A stretch of DNA of 64,000 nucleotides, from the NCBI RefSeq assembly GCF_000382285.1, contig NZ_KB907935.1:59058-123057 (forward strand), in the 5' to 3' direction. Origin of the DNA: Solimonas variicoloris DSM 15731. Its GTDB lineage: Bacteria > Pseudomonadota > Gammaproteobacteria > Nevskiales > Nevskiaceae. This document shows, in pieces, positions 1 to 7,656 of this stretch (position 1 is the first letter of the stretch; each line of letters opens with the position of its first letter). A model generated the notes under the pieces. That model worked only from the letters and a program-made list of their open reading frames with translations. It was not told the origin of the DNA and ran no database searches. The translations under genes were made by a program, and so were the position numbers.

Positions 1-2
1 TG

Positions 3-194
3 CTATGGCGGGCCGAAGACGTTGAGCGCTGGCTAGCCGAGCACGTAGCCGGAATGCACACTGCCGCCGCCTTTGATCAACGCCAGCAACGTCGGCGGCG
101 CGGTCGGCCGACAAAAGCCGAGCAGGTCGCGCGCCAGCGCAATCAGCAACTGCCCATTGCTTCGGGCGCCAGCAGCCCGGCGCGGGAGTCGTGA
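3..194 (+). CDS. AlpA/excisionase-like DNA-binding protein, C-terminal part
   Basis: An open frame enters from the left edge and stops at the TGA at 192-194, giving 63 residues. It begins LWRAEDVERWLAEHV, which looks like the last part of an AlpA/MerR-type helix-turn-helix (substrate residues 'WR..DVE.WL'), followed by a basic stretch QRRRRGRPTKAEQ and a polar tail. Proteins of this kind act as excisionases or transcription factors in integrative elements. The next gene begins two bases after the stop, so the two are very likely cotranscribed. The N-terminus is outside the window, so the family assignment rests on a short segment. Confidence 0.5.
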   Translation, partial: LWRAEDVERWLAEHVAGMHTAAAFDQRQQRRRRGRPTKAEQVARQRNQQLPIASGASSPARES

Positions 195-195
195 C

Positions 196-756
196 ATGCG
201 CGATCCCAGACCGATTGGTGATTTGTTGAAGTCCGTGCATGTGCGCCCCGGCTACAGGCTAGCGCGGCCATCCCATGGCGAGCTTTTCAAAGTAGATGCC
301 GGCTGGTTCCCCGTTATGCGTTCGCCATTGCTCGCGGGGATGATGAAAGGCGTAGGCCCATATGGAATTGCCGCTTTCGCGGTTATCAAGGCAGAGGCAG
401 ATTTCAAAACCGGCAAAGCGACCATCTCAGCTCGCCAGATCGCAGATGTTACCGGGATGAGTCCACGCATGGCCCGCACCACTATTCGCCGCCTTGTGGA
501 TGCGGGCTTTCTTCATCCTCATGCCTCGCATAGCAAGACCAAAACGTATCAAGTGATCGAGAAGTTGCCGATTGTGGACATGAAGGGGCAGCAAGCGGGC
601 TTTGCGGAGTGGCCGTTCTCCCGCGACAAACTGAAAGATCGCCTTCAACAAATTGTTCGCGCAGCGATCGAGCAACTTGCCGCTGGAACCACCCAAACCA
701 CGATCAACATCGGAACATTGAACGTGCTCATTCAACAGGCCGAAGATCTGTCCTGA
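196..756 (+). CDS. Winged-helix DNA-binding protein of the integrated element
   Basis: The frame could be extended to 73, but the ATG at 196 follows the stop of the upstream gene by one base and has GGGAG seven bases before it, so I take it as the start (186 aa). Residues 50-110 read as a winged helix-turn-helix: a helix-rich part (GPYGIAAFAVIKAEADF), then ISARQIADVTGMSPRMARTTIRRLVDAGFL, which matches the recognition-helix pattern used by replication initiators and GntR/MarR-like regulators. The C-terminal third is helical and polar. It may be a replication or copy-control protein of the island, or a regulator. No specific family is recognised. Confidence 0.6.
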   Translation: MRDPRPIGDLLKSVHVRPGYRLARPSHGELFKVDAGWFPVMRSPLLAGMMKGVGPYGIAAFAVIKAEADFKTGKATISARQIADVTGMSPRMARTTIRRLVDAGFLHPHASHSKTKTYQVIEKLPIVDMKGQQAGFAEWPFSRDKLKDRLQQIVRAAIEQLAAGTTQTTINIGTLNVLIQQAEDLS

Positions 757-836
757 AATGTCCCTGCAAGCTCTTGAGGATAACTGGCAAGCCAGCGGTC
801 CGATAGCGGCATCACGTGCCACAATTAATCTGTGGA

Positions 837-887
837 TGCGGCACCACATGCCGCTATTCGCAGCTTGAAGCGGCATGTGGTGCCGCA
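837..887. repeat. Perfect 19-bp inverted repeat, 13-base loop
   Basis: Bases 837-855 and 869-887 are exact reverse complements (core GCGGCACCACATGCCGC / GCGGCATGTGGTGCCGC). An imperfect third relative, GCGGCATCACGTGCC, lies at about 807-821. The downstream arm is followed by CTGTCCCCC and not a T run, so it is not a standard intrinsic terminator. It sits between two convergent genes (stops at 756 and 1019). A protein-binding site, a replication or transfer-related hairpin, or a factor-independent stop are all possible. Confidence 0.6.
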
Positions 888-1018
888 CTGTCCCCCTCAT
901 AGATATTGAAGATAAAAAGCCGTAGACAATGAGGGGCTGTGGGTAACTTCTACGGCGACCTGCGGGGCTAGGTGCTGTACGGCGTACTCGATGACTGTGA
1001 GCGGCCTGCCGCCCTCGC

Positions 1019-1267
1019 TCAGTGGAGCGCTTTGCCGGTTTGGGCGACCAAAGACTCGGCCGTGACGCCCAACTGCTCCGACAGTGCAAAAACGGTTCCG
1101 AGCGTTGGCTGCCGCTCACCGCGCTCGAGCATGGATATGTAGGTGCGATCCATGTCGCAGGCCAGCGCCAGTGCTTCCTGCGACAAGCCGACCTTCGTGC
1201 GCGCAAGCCGGAGCACCGCACCGAACGCAGTAGCGATCTGATTGCGCTTCTTCCCGGTCGCGGCCAT
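1019..1267 (-). CDS. XRE-family repressor resembling restriction-modification controller proteins
   Basis: This 82-residue protein is almost entirely a Cro/CI helix-turn-helix. It has GLSQEALALACDMDRTYISMLERGERQPTL as the helix 2-3-4 region, with DRTYIS..ERG at the recognition helix, and a short helical tail. Size and the DRTYIS motif are typical of restriction-modification controller (C) proteins and of related small phage repressors. It is divergent from the lipoprotein gene at 1354, and the 86-base gap holds the palindrome at 1304-1317, which contains GACTATAGTC. No endonuclease or methyltransferase gene is visible beside it. Which genes it controls is inference. Confidence 0.75.
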   Translation of the reverse strand: MAATGKKRNQIATAFGAVLRLARTKVGLSQEALALACDMDRTYISMLERGERQPTLGTVFALSEQLGVTAESLVAQTGKALH

Positions 1268-1303
1268 GCCGCGGACATTGCGATCGTGATGACTATTGAT
1301 CTA

Positions 1304-1317
1304 CCGACTATAGTCGG
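1304..1317. promoter_or_regulatory. Palindromic operator CCGACTATAGTCGG
   Basis: A perfect 14-bp palindrome in the divergent gap between the XRE gene and the lipoprotein gene. Its core GACT-AT-AGTC has the GACT...AGTC symmetry of C-box operators bound by controller proteins, and another GACTAT lies upstream at 1291-1296. It is well placed to control both divergent genes. Confidence 0.5.
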
Positions 1318-1353
1318 AGACCATAAGCTGCCAACGCCATACAGGGAGGGTTT

Positions 1354-2046
1354 ATGCGTGTTCTGATTGCAGCTTGTGTAGCCATAGCCGGCGCGCTGGC
1401 GGCGTGCGGCGTGGAACACCTTCGGCCTGCTTCACGGGCCGACGTGTCGGCCAGTCCCACCGTCATCGATTTTGCGAGGCAGCGGTACACTAGTTTCCGC
1501 GCCAGCATGGGCATGGCGCAATGGGGACAGTCAACAGCCAGGAACAGGGAAAAGGCCGTTTTCCGCATCGCCTCCAACGAGATGGGCTGGAGAGATGACT
1601 ACGCCGCGTTTATCGCCGACATGCAGGGATATTGCTCGGCCAAGGGCGGGCAGTGGGATACCTTCGACGTGGCGATCTCGCGGCGTCAGCAAGAGCTGAT
1701 TAAGAAATACACGCGAGTCACCGAAGCCAACGCGTACGGTGGTTCCGCTGGCACTGCAGCCTTCGAGTGTGGGCCACCGGGGCGTGGCTCAATCGAAACC
1801 AACTGGTCGCAGTTCAATCCGCAACAGTGCCGCAAGCTCTACACGACGGCGCTTGACTATCAGGCCGTGCAACGTGAGCTAGGCAATCCGGCGGATTTCG
1901 GATGCGTCGTGCCCGGTGGGGCCGGGTTCATCGGGCAGGCGCATGACTCGCATGAAGGCGGCAACGTCGTCTCGGTACGTATCCGGCTCAATCAAGGTGT
2001 GAACGGACAGCCTATTCCGTATGCTGGCTATCCGCAGGTCGAGTAG
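1354..2046 (+). CDS. Putative lipoprotein of unknown function
   Basis: The ATG at 1354 has a strong ribosome binding site (AGGGAGG). The protein has 230 residues and starts with a lipoprotein signal peptide: basic MR, hydrophobic LIAACVAIAGAL, then a lipobox LAAC with the acceptor cysteine near residue 18. The mature part is predicted outer-membrane or periplasmic. It has four further cysteines (in GYC, FEC, QQC and FGC contexts) that could form disulfides, and a glycine-rich segment (VVPGGAGFIGQAHDSHEGG). I recognise no domain. It is divergent from the XRE repressor, so it may be an accessory cargo gene under that repressor. Confidence 0.65.
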   Translation: MRVLIAACVAIAGALAACGVEHLRPASRADVSASPTVIDFARQRYTSFRASMGMAQWGQSTARNREKAVFRIASNEMGWRDDYAAFIADMQGYCSAKGGQWDTFDVAISRRQQELIKKYTRVTEANAYGGSAGTAAFECGPPGRGSIETNWSQFNPQQCRKLYTTALDYQAVQRELGNPADFGCVVPGGAGFIGQAHDSHEGGNVVSVRIRLNQGVNGQPIPYAGYPQVE

Positions 2047-2323
2047 CACGCAGAGGCATACAACCCGCCGTCCCGTCCGGATGGTCAGCTTGCATGTAGC
2101 GTACATGCAGAAGCTCGATTGCCTGCATAACGGTCAGCTCGCCGGCAACGATGCGTGTTTGCAGGGCCAAGTCATGCACGGATGGCGGCGGCAGGTTATC
2201 TGCATCACATGAGCGATTGGCTTCGTCCATGTGGCGCTGGCGGCACCGGCGAGCCGCATCGGCGATAAAAGCAAGTTTTCCGAGGGGAGGGGACATGCGC
2301 TGCATGGGCAACCTGCGACTCAT
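2012..2323 (-). CDS. VbhA-like small protein (possible antitoxin)
   Basis: A 103-residue frame whose ATG follows the stop of the 77-residue gene upstream with no gap, so the two form an operon. The middle, PPPSVHDLALQTRIVAGELTVMQAIELLHVRYM, resembles the second half of VbhA antitoxins of the Fic system (PDPxVxxxxExxVxGEL...I). The inhibitory S/T-x-x-x-E-G/N motif expected just before it is not clearly present (QRHMDEAN occupies the place). No Fic toxin is visible nearby. Its 3' end overlaps the 3' end of the lipoprotein gene by 35 bases on the other strand. The assignment is tentative. Confidence 0.45.
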   Translation of the reverse strand: MSRRLPMQRMSPPLGKLAFIADAARRCRQRHMDEANRSCDADNLPPPSVHDLALQTRIVAGELTVMQAIELLHVRYMQADHPDGTAGCMPLRATRPADSQHTE

Positions 2324-2557
2324 TCAAATTGGTTTCGTCATGCCGCCGGGAACGCTTTTGACCAACTCATCGTTATCGTCGTAGCCGATTGCGTGGCCAC
2401 TGGCGACAAGCCGCTCTACGTGGCGTTCCAATTCTTCGCCGGGCACAGCCATCTGGTCTAGGAAGTCGAGTTTTTCGGCGGCCGTGAGACTATCGGGACT
2501 GATGAGGCCCCGTAGCGCTGCGGCGGTTTTCTCGTTCGGCGCGATTGGCTCGGGCAT
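2324..2557 (-). CDS. Small acidic protein, first gene of a two-gene operon
   Basis: A 77-residue protein (MPEPIAPNEKTAAAL...) that is helical and acidic in the middle and ends DELVKSVPGGMTKPI. I recognise no family. Its stop codon is immediately followed by the ATG of the VbhA-like gene. A perfect palindrome lies about 14 bases before its start, as in autoregulated toxin-antitoxin and repressor operons. Size and context suggest a small regulator or one half of a toxin-antitoxin pair, but nothing in the sequence shows toxicity or DNA binding. Confidence 0.5.
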   Translation of the reverse strand: MPEPIAPNEKTAAALRGLISPDSLTAAEKLDFLDQMAVPGEELERHVERLVASGHAIGYDDNDELVKSVPGGMTKPI

Positions 2558-2570
2558 GGACGTACTCCAA

Positions 2571-2586
2571 GTTTCGCATGCGAAAC
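2571..2586. promoter_or_regulatory. 16-bp perfect palindrome GTTTCGCATGCGAAAC, putative operator
   Basis: The palindrome lies 14 bases upstream of the ATG of the 77-residue gene, where it would overlap a promoter or the start of the transcript. Perfect symmetry and this position suggest binding by a dimeric regulator, perhaps one encoded in the operon. Confidence 0.5.
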
Positions 2587-2961
2587 CATATGCGCATTTT
2601 ACTAGATGCGACCAACGCCTCCATGCAAGGATGAATCATTCGAGCATTGCCGGATCGTGTGGAAGATATACAGAGCGCGAAAAGCAATGAAGCTTCGCCA
2701 ATCATCCATAGACGCAAAACCAACGCTCCGCTTTGCGGGTTCCCTCATTCTTCACACCTGATGCCCAGGTGTTGGGCGGTACAGGCGCGAACTTTCCTTC
2801 GGAAAATCAGTACAGAGCAGCATCAAAAGCGTTACACAAGCCGCCTCGCATTTGTGGCACAAACGTTCCACGGCAAAAGAAGAACGAATAAAATCATTGG
2901 ATTATGATTTTGCAAATCAGCCGAAATGCAAAGCTCATTTTCGAGCGGAAAGCCTCGTCGT
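2587..2961. other. Intergenic stretch with no supported gene
   Basis: Between the small operon and the 3' end of the integrase. Short open frames exist but lack a ribosome binding site or recognisable protein pattern. The only structure seen is AAAATCAT-6-ATGATTTT at 2890-2911, which on the minus strand lies about 50 bases after the integrase stop and could be a weak terminator. Confidence 0.4.
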
Positions 2962-4077
2962 TTATGCCAACCGCTTCGCCAAATCCTCGGCGCGAGGATG
3001 GTAGTAGCGCATGAGCATGCGAGGGTCTTTATGCCCGGTGATCTTCGCCAGTTCGTGCAGCGGAAAGATTGAGGCCAGGCGAGAAGTGGCTTCATGCCGA
3101 AGATCATGGAATCGGAGGTCGGCTAGAAAGTGGTCGTCGGGCCTGCTCTCCGCCTCCTTGCATTCTTGAGCGTAGAGCCGACGCGCACGAACGACGGCGC
3201 GTTCGAAAGCACGGGTAACGGCATCACCCGAAATTCCGAAAACACGGCCGGTGTCCCCTTCCTCCGCAGCCTCGGCTTCCTTATCGTGAGCCGCCTTTAA
3301 CGGTTTCAGGATTGCAATGGCTCGCGGCGAAAGGGGCACGTTGCGGGCAGCGCCGTTCTTGGTCGTGGGCAAGTGAGCAACGCGAGCCTTGAGGTTCACG
3401 TGCTCCCATCGCAGGTCAACGATTTCGCCGCGACGCATGGCCGTTTCCACTGCAAACTGGATGATCGAAGGCAGCAGTGATGATTCGCTGGCGGCGCTGA
3501 CACGCTCAAGCTCGCCGTCCTTCGCGCGGCGGCTCGATTTCACATCATCCCTGCGTCGGGGAAGTGACGAACAGACCGCGAGGCGCCGCGTGCGCGCGTT
3601 ATTCGGCTGCGGCTTGCGAACCAGCTCGACCGGGTTTAGTAGGCTCTCCATGCCCCATTCCTTGCGTGCAATATTGAACACATGGGACAGCACCGCAAGG
3701 CGGCGCAACACCGTGGCTGGCTTGCAGTCCTTAAGCCATTCGTCACGGAGTGCGGCGACATCGGCGCTGCGGATGCTGGCAAGGAACCGCTTGGCAAGCT
3801 CTGTGGACATGCAGAGCTTGATAACGGACTTCTCTTGAACGGAACCCTTTTTCGACGCTGTGATCTCGCGCTCGTAACGAAGCAGGGCATCGTGCAGCGT
3901 GGTGGACTCAGCTTCACTGCGGCTGAGCCACACGCCGCGCGACATCTCCGACTCGATCATCTTGGCCCACGCCTCGGCCTCGACTTTCGTGTTGAAAGTC
4001 TTGCTCTGCGAAGGGAAACCGCGATGCCGGATCAATACTCGCCACTGATACGGACCACGTTTGGTGATGTTTGCCAT
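2962..4077 (-). CDS. int: Tyrosine recombinase (integrase) of the island
   Basis: A 371-residue site-specific recombinase. I prefer the ATG at 4077 (MANITKRGPYQWRV) over a GTG eight codons earlier. It has an N-terminal arm-binding part, a SAM-like core-binding domain (about 60-150) and a catalytic domain. All active-site residues are visible: R215 (TAMRRGEI), K240 (TTKNG), H324 and R327 (FHDLRHEA), H349 (ITGHKD) and Y358 (MRYYHP). It should catalyse integration and excision at the adjacent tRNA 3' end. About 19 extra basic residues (about 166-185) sit between the two domains, where relatives usually run directly from RTRRL to ELERV. The gene looks intact. Confidence 0.92.
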   Translation of the reverse strand: MANITKRGPYQWRVLIRHRGFPSQSKTFNTKVEAEAWAKMIESEMSRGVWLSRSEAESTTLHDALLRYEREITASKKGSVQEKSVIKLCMSTELAKRFLASIRSADVAALRDEWLKDCKPATVLRRLAVLSHVFNIARKEWGMESLLNPVELVRKPQPNNARTRRLAVCSSLPRRRDDVKSSRRAKDGELERVSAASESSLLPSIIQFAVETAMRRGEIVDLRWEHVNLKARVAHLPTTKNGAARNVPLSPRAIAILKPLKAAHDKEAEAAEEGDTGRVFGISGDAVTRAFERAVVRARRLYAQECKEAESRPDDHFLADLRFHDLRHEATSRLASIFPLHELAKITGHKDPRMLMRYYHPRAEDLAKRLA

Positions 4078-4166
4078 TGGAGTAGCCCACTCTGCAGTCA
4101 CTGCACCAAAATTGTACCAAATAAGGGTTGAAATTCAATAAGTGATTGATATTTATGAATACTAAT

Positions 4167-4216
4167 TCGCGTTCGCAATGCGAAGGTCGAGGGTTCGATC
4201 CCCTTCCGCTCCACCA
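4167..4216 (+). pseudogene. 3' fragment of tRNA-Ala(CGC): attachment site remnant
   Basis: The 50 bases fold as the 3' part of a tRNA. There is an anticodon arm TCGCG-TTCGCAA-TGCGA with anticodon CGC (4174-4176), variable loop AGGTC, T arm GAGGG-TTCGATC-CCCTT, acceptor strand CCGCTCC, discriminator A and encoded CCA. Position 70 is T, as in the G3-U70 identity pair of alanine tRNAs. The D arm and the 5' acceptor strand are missing; AT-rich island sequence precedes it. This is what remains on the far side when an element integrates into a tRNA 3' end and rebuilds the intact gene at its other end. Confidence 0.85.
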
Positions 4217-4227
4217 CTCGAATGAAG

Positions 4228-4254
4228 AAGCCGCTGCTCGTCAGCGGCTTTTTT
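4228..4254 (+). terminator. Intrinsic terminator of the former tRNA gene
   Basis: Nine-base-pair stem AAGCCGCTG / CAGCGGCTT with a CTCGT loop, continuing into TTTTTT. It lies 11 bases after the tRNA CCA end and is the original tRNA terminator, now cut off from its promoter by the island. Confidence 0.9.
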
Positions 4255-4336
4255 GTTGCCCGCGCGGCTCGCGGCGAGCCCGTCGCGGCGAAGCCCGGCC
4301 GATCCACACTGCCGCGCCGACGACAGGCGCCGCCGC

Positions 4337-4927
4337 CTAGGTTTCGCGCAATTCCTGCAGGGCCCGCTCGACGGCGGCGAGCCGCTGCAGCGGATCCGGC
4401 AGTTCCAGCAGTGCCTGCTGACGTTCCGGCACGATCGGCAGCACCTCGGCGAGGCGGTAGGCAACCCAGTCGGCATCGTCGAGGCGCTGCGGTTGCGGAA
4501 AGCGTTCGGCGCCGAGATCGTCGATCAGCTTCAGCAGCAGCGAGCCGAGGTGTGCCAGCGCTTTCGGCAGCGGCGTCGGCGCGGGCGGCTCGCGCAGTTC
4601 GACGTCGGCGACGATCAGGCCGTCCTGCTGCGTGCGCCGGTCGACGATGCGGAACGGCGAGACGCCCTGCGCGACGATCGTGAACAGGCCGGGCGAGGGC
4701 ACCTGCCATTCGGCGATGCGCGCCGTGCAGCCGATTTCGCAGGGGATCGCCGGACGGCCGACCTCGAAGCCGGCGCGGATCAGCGCGACGCCGAACGGCG
4801 CATCGTCGCGCAGGCAGGCCTTGGTCATGTCGACGTAGCGCGGTTCGAAGATGCGCAGCGGCAGGCGGCCATCCGGATAGAGCACGGTGCCCAGCGGGAA
4901 GATCGGGATCTGCAGCGTCGTCGTCAT
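4337..4927 (-). CDS. Lon N-terminal-domain (peptidase S16-like substrate-binding) protein
   Basis: A 196-residue protein starting MTTTLQIPIFPLGTVLYPDG, the classic beginning of stand-alone Lon substrate-binding (LAN/PUA-like) domain proteins, followed by LRIFEPRYVDM and, near residue 60, a GCTARI segment. It lacks the AAA+ and protease domains of Lon and matches the usual length of this family (about 190-200 aa). Several upstream in-frame starts exist, but this ATG gives the canonical N-terminus. The cellular role is poorly defined; a part in protein quality control is inference. It is transcribed away from tex. Confidence 0.88.
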   Translation of the reverse strand: MTTTLQIPIFPLGTVLYPDGRLPLRIFEPRYVDMTKACLRDDAPFGVALIRAGFEVGRPAIPCEIGCTARIAEWQVPSPGLFTIVAQGVSPFRIVDRRTQQDGLIVADVELREPPAPTPLPKALAHLGSLLLKLIDDLGAERFPQPQRLDDADWVAYRLAEVLPIVPERQQALLELPDPLQRLAAVERALQELRET

Positions 4928-5022
4928 GGCACGCGTCGTTCTCCGGGCCGCCATCATCGCACCACGGTGCGGCACTGCAAGCCGGCGTGTCCGCTGGCGG
5001 ACCGATGCGTGCATTCGGGTGT

Positions 5023-5052
5023 TTGAGCCGCCCGGCGCCCGGTGGGTAGAAT
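5023..5052 (+). promoter_or_regulatory. Possible sigma-70 promoter for tex
   Basis: TTGAGC at 5023-5028 and TAGAAT at 5047-5052 with an 18-base spacer, in the 329-base gap between the divergent Lon-domain gene and tex. It would give a leader of about 195 bases. Nothing else was recognised in this gap. Confidence 0.4.
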
Positions 5053-5256
5053 CCGGCGGCGACGCGGCCCCGCGTCCACAAAAGAACGAACGACCGCCGA
5101 TCGAGGAATCCCGGCGGACGCGGGCGATGAAGCCCCGTCCACCATCAGTGACCGACGCCTGCCGCCGCGACGCGGCCCATCGAAACCTTTTCCTGCCCCG
5201 GTGCCGCCGCCGGCCGCCCCGTGCGTCCGGCCCCCGCGCCGCCACGAATGCCCTTC

Positions 5257-7596
5257 ATGTCCATCCAAGACCGCATTGCCCTGAAGATCGCCGGCGAGAT
5301 CGCCGCCCAGCCGCGCCAGGTCGCCGCCGCCGTCGAACTGCTCGATGAGGGCGCGACCGTGCCGTTCATCGCTCGCTACCGCAAGGAAGCGACCGGCGGC
5401 CTCGACGACACGCAGCTGCGCCTGCTCGAGGAGCGGCTGGCCTATCTGCGCGAGCTGGAGGCGCGGCGGCAGACAGTGCTGGAATCGATTCGCGCGCAGG
5501 GCAAGTTGAGCGAGGAGCTGGAGGGCAAGATCGCCGCGATCGAAACCAAAGCCGAGCTCGAAGATCTCTATCTGCCGTTCAAGCCCAAGCGCCGCACGCG
5601 CGCCGAGATCGCGCGCGAGAAAGGGCTCGGGCCGCTGGCCGACGCGCTGTTCGACGATCGTGCGCTGGTCCCCGAGCAGGCCGCCGCCGCCTACCTCGGC
5701 GAGCAGGTGCCGGACGTCAAGAGCGCGCTCGATGGCGCCCGCGACATCCTGATGGAGCGCTTCGCCGAGAACGCCGAACTGCTCGGCCGGCTGCGTCAGT
5801 ACCTGAAGGACCATGCGCAGCTGCGCGCGCGCGTCGTCGACGGCAAGCAGGAGGCTGGCGCCAAGTTTTCCGACTACTTCGATCATCGCGAGCGCTGGGC
5901 CAGCGTGCCGAGCCATCGTGCGCTGGCGATGCTGCGCGGCCGCAACGAGGAAGTGCTGATGCTGGAGATCGAGATCGACGCCGAGGACGCGTCGTCGGTC
6001 AAGCCGGCGGAGAAGATGGTCGCCGAGGCCTTCGGCATTCCGCTGCAGGGCGTTGCCGCGGACGCCTGGCTGCTGGAGGTCGCGCGCTGGACCTGGCGCG
6101 TGAAGCTGCAGTTCTCGCTGTCGCTCGATCTGATGATGGACATGCGCGAGCGCGCCGAGGAGGAGGCGATCCGCGTGTTCGCGCGCAACCTCAAGGACCT
6201 GCTGCTGGCAGCGCCGGCCGGTTCGCGGTCGACGATGGGCCTCGATCCCGGCATTCGCACCGGCGTCAAGGTCGCCGTCGTCGACGGTACTGGCAAGCTC
6301 GTCGAGACGACCACGGTCTATCCGTTCCAGCCGCGCAACGACGTGCGCGGCGCACAGGCCGAGCTGGCGAAGCTGATCGCCCGACACCAGGTCGAGCTGA
6401 TCGCGATCGGCAACGGTACCGCCTCGCGCGAGACCGACAAGCTGGTGTCCGAATTGCTCGCGGCGCTGCCGGCGCCGAAGCCGATCAAGATCGTCGTCAG
6501 CGAAGCCGGCGCCTCGGTCTACTCCGCGTCGGCGACTGCGGCGGCCGAGTTCCCCGATCTCGATGTCTCGCTGCGCGGCGCGGTGTCGATCGCGCGCCGC
6601 CTGCAGGATCCGCTCGCCGAGCTGGTGAAGATCGAGCCCAAGTCGATCGGCGTCGGCCAGTACCAGCACGACGTCGATCAGCATCGCCTCGCCAAGGCGC
6701 TCGATGCCGTCGTCGAGGATGCGGTCAACGCGGTCGGCGTCGACCTCAACACCGCGTCGGCGTCGCTGCTCGCGCGCGTCTCCGGTCTCGGCGCCTCGCT
6801 CGCCGAGGCGGTCGTCCAGCATCGCAACCAGGTCGGGCCGTTCCGTACGCGCAAGGCCCTGCTCGAGGTCACGCGGCTCGGCCCGAAGACCTTCGAACAG
6901 TGCGCCGGCTTTCTGCGCATCCGCGACGGCGACGAGCCGCTCGATGCCTCGGCCGTGCATCCGGAGGCTTACGAAGTCGCGGCGCGCATCGTCGCCGCCT
7001 GCGGCCGCGACGTGCGCACGCTGATGGGCGACAGCAAGGCGCTCAAGGCGCTGGACCCGCGTGTGTTCGCTGACGACAAGTTCGGCCTGCCGACGGTGCG
7101 CGACATCATCGGCGAGCTGGAGAAGCCCGGCCGCGATCCGCGGCCCGGGTTCAAGACCGCGAGCTTCCTCGACGACGTGCACGAGATCGCCGACCTCAAG
7201 CCGGGCATGGTGCTCGAAGGTACGGTGACCAACGTCGCCGCGTTCGGCGCCTTCGTCGACATCGGCGTGCACCAGGACGGCCTCGTGCACGTCTCGCAGC
7301 TCGCCGATCGCTTCGTCAAGGACCCGCACGAGGTGGTCAAGGCCGGCGATGTCGTCAAGGTGCGCGTCGTCGACGTCGACGCCAAGCGCAAGCGCATCGC
7401 GCTGTCGATGAAGAAGGACGACGGCAGCGCCGCGCGTCAGCCCGGTCCGCGCGGCGACGCGCCGCGCGGCCGCGAGCGTGGTCCGAACGACGGGCGCAAC
7501 GCGCGCGGCGGCAACAGCCGGCCGCCGCAGGCGGCCGCCAAGCCGCAGCAGGGCTCGCTTGGCGCCGCGCTGCTGGAGGCGATGAAGCGCAAGTGA
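5257..7596 (+). CDS. tex: Tex, S1-domain transcription accessory protein
   Basis: A 779-residue protein from the ATG at 5257 ([15 protein letters not shown]). Family order is visible: N-terminal helical domain, a YqgF/RNase H-like domain around 330-450 ([29 protein letters not shown]), helix-hairpin-helix motifs ([27 protein letters not shown]), and a C-terminal S1 RNA-binding domain ([21 protein letters not shown]). The arginine/glycine-rich tail after the S1 domain is a common extension. Tex binds nucleic acid and affects transcription and RNA quality control. Two earlier in-frame starts give no better match. Confidence 0.96.
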   Translation: MSIQDRIALKIAGEIAAQPRQVAAAVELLDEGATVPFIARYRKEATGGLDDTQLRLLEERLAYLRELEARRQTVLESIRAQGKLSEELEGKIAAIETKAELEDLYLPFKPKRRTRAEIAREKGLGPLADALFDDRALVPEQAAAAYLGEQVPDVKSALDGARDILMERFAENAELLGRLRQYLKDHAQLRARVVDGKQEAGAKFSDYFDHRERWASVPSHRALAMLRGRNEEVLMLEIEIDAEDASSVKPAEKMVAEAFGIPLQGVAADAWLLEVARWTWRVKLQFSLSLDLMMDMRERAEEEAIRVFARNLKDLLLAAPAGSRSTMGLDPGIRTGVKVAVVDGTGKLVETTTVYPFQPRNDVRGAQAELAKLIARHQVELIAIGNGTASRETDKLVSELLAALPAPKPIKIVVSEAGASVYSASATAAAEFPDLDVSLRGAVSIARRLQDPLAELVKIEPKSIGVGQYQHDVDQHRLAKALDAVVEDAVNAVGVDLNTASASLLARVSGLGASLAEAVVQHRNQVGPFRTRKALLEVTRLGPKTFEQCAGFLRIRDGDEPLDASAVHPEAYEVAARIVAACGRDVRTLMGDSKALKALDPRVFADDKFGLPTVRDIIGELEKPGRDPRPGFKTASFLDDVHEIADLKPGMVLEGTVTNVAAFGAFVDIGVHQDGLVHVSQLADRFVKDPHEVVKAGDVVKVRVVDVDAKRKRIALSMKKDDGSAARQPGPRGDAPRGRERGPNDGRNARGGNSRPPQAAAKPQQGSLGAALLEAMKRK

Positions 7597-7604
7597 TGCC
7601 TGAC

Positions 7605-7633
7605 GCCCGCCGCGCGTCGCCGGCGCGGCGGGC
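7605..7633. terminator. GC-rich hairpin between convergent genes
   Basis: An 11-bp perfect stem GCCCGCCGCGC / GCGCGGCGGGC with a seven-base loop, located between the stop of tex and the stop of the TonB-dependent receptor. There is no T run, so any termination would be by structure alone, in both directions. Confidence 0.5.
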
Positions 7634-7656
7634 GCTCCCGCGTGGGGCCGCGCCGC

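Larger units (their letters stand above)
1..4216. mobile_element. Right part of a tRNA-Ala-targeted genomic island (left end outside window)
   Basis: This stretch holds an excisionase-like fragment, DNA-binding proteins, a lipoprotein of unknown function, a small toxin-antitoxin-like operon and a tyrosine recombinase. It ends at a 3' fragment of a tRNA gene. The base composition is visibly more AT-rich than the DNA to its right, with runs such as those around 2880-2910 and 4130-4165. An integrase next to a truncated tRNA is the usual mark of an integrative element. The intact tRNA and the other attachment site should lie left of the window. No conjugation or phage structural gene is visible here, so the class of element is undecided. 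Confidence 0.75.

Noticed and set aside
73..195. Extended N-terminus for the winged-helix gene
   Set aside because: That stretch is coding in another frame (the excisionase-like gene ending at 194), and a better start with a ribosome site exists at 196.
2647..2907. 86-codon frame upstream of the integrase end
   Set aside because: No ribosome binding site, no protein pattern, and overlapping frames of similar quality on both strands.
4140..4216. Complete tRNA gene
   Set aside because: The D arm and 5' acceptor strand are absent; the bases before the anticodon arm are AT-rich and do not pair with the acceptor strand.
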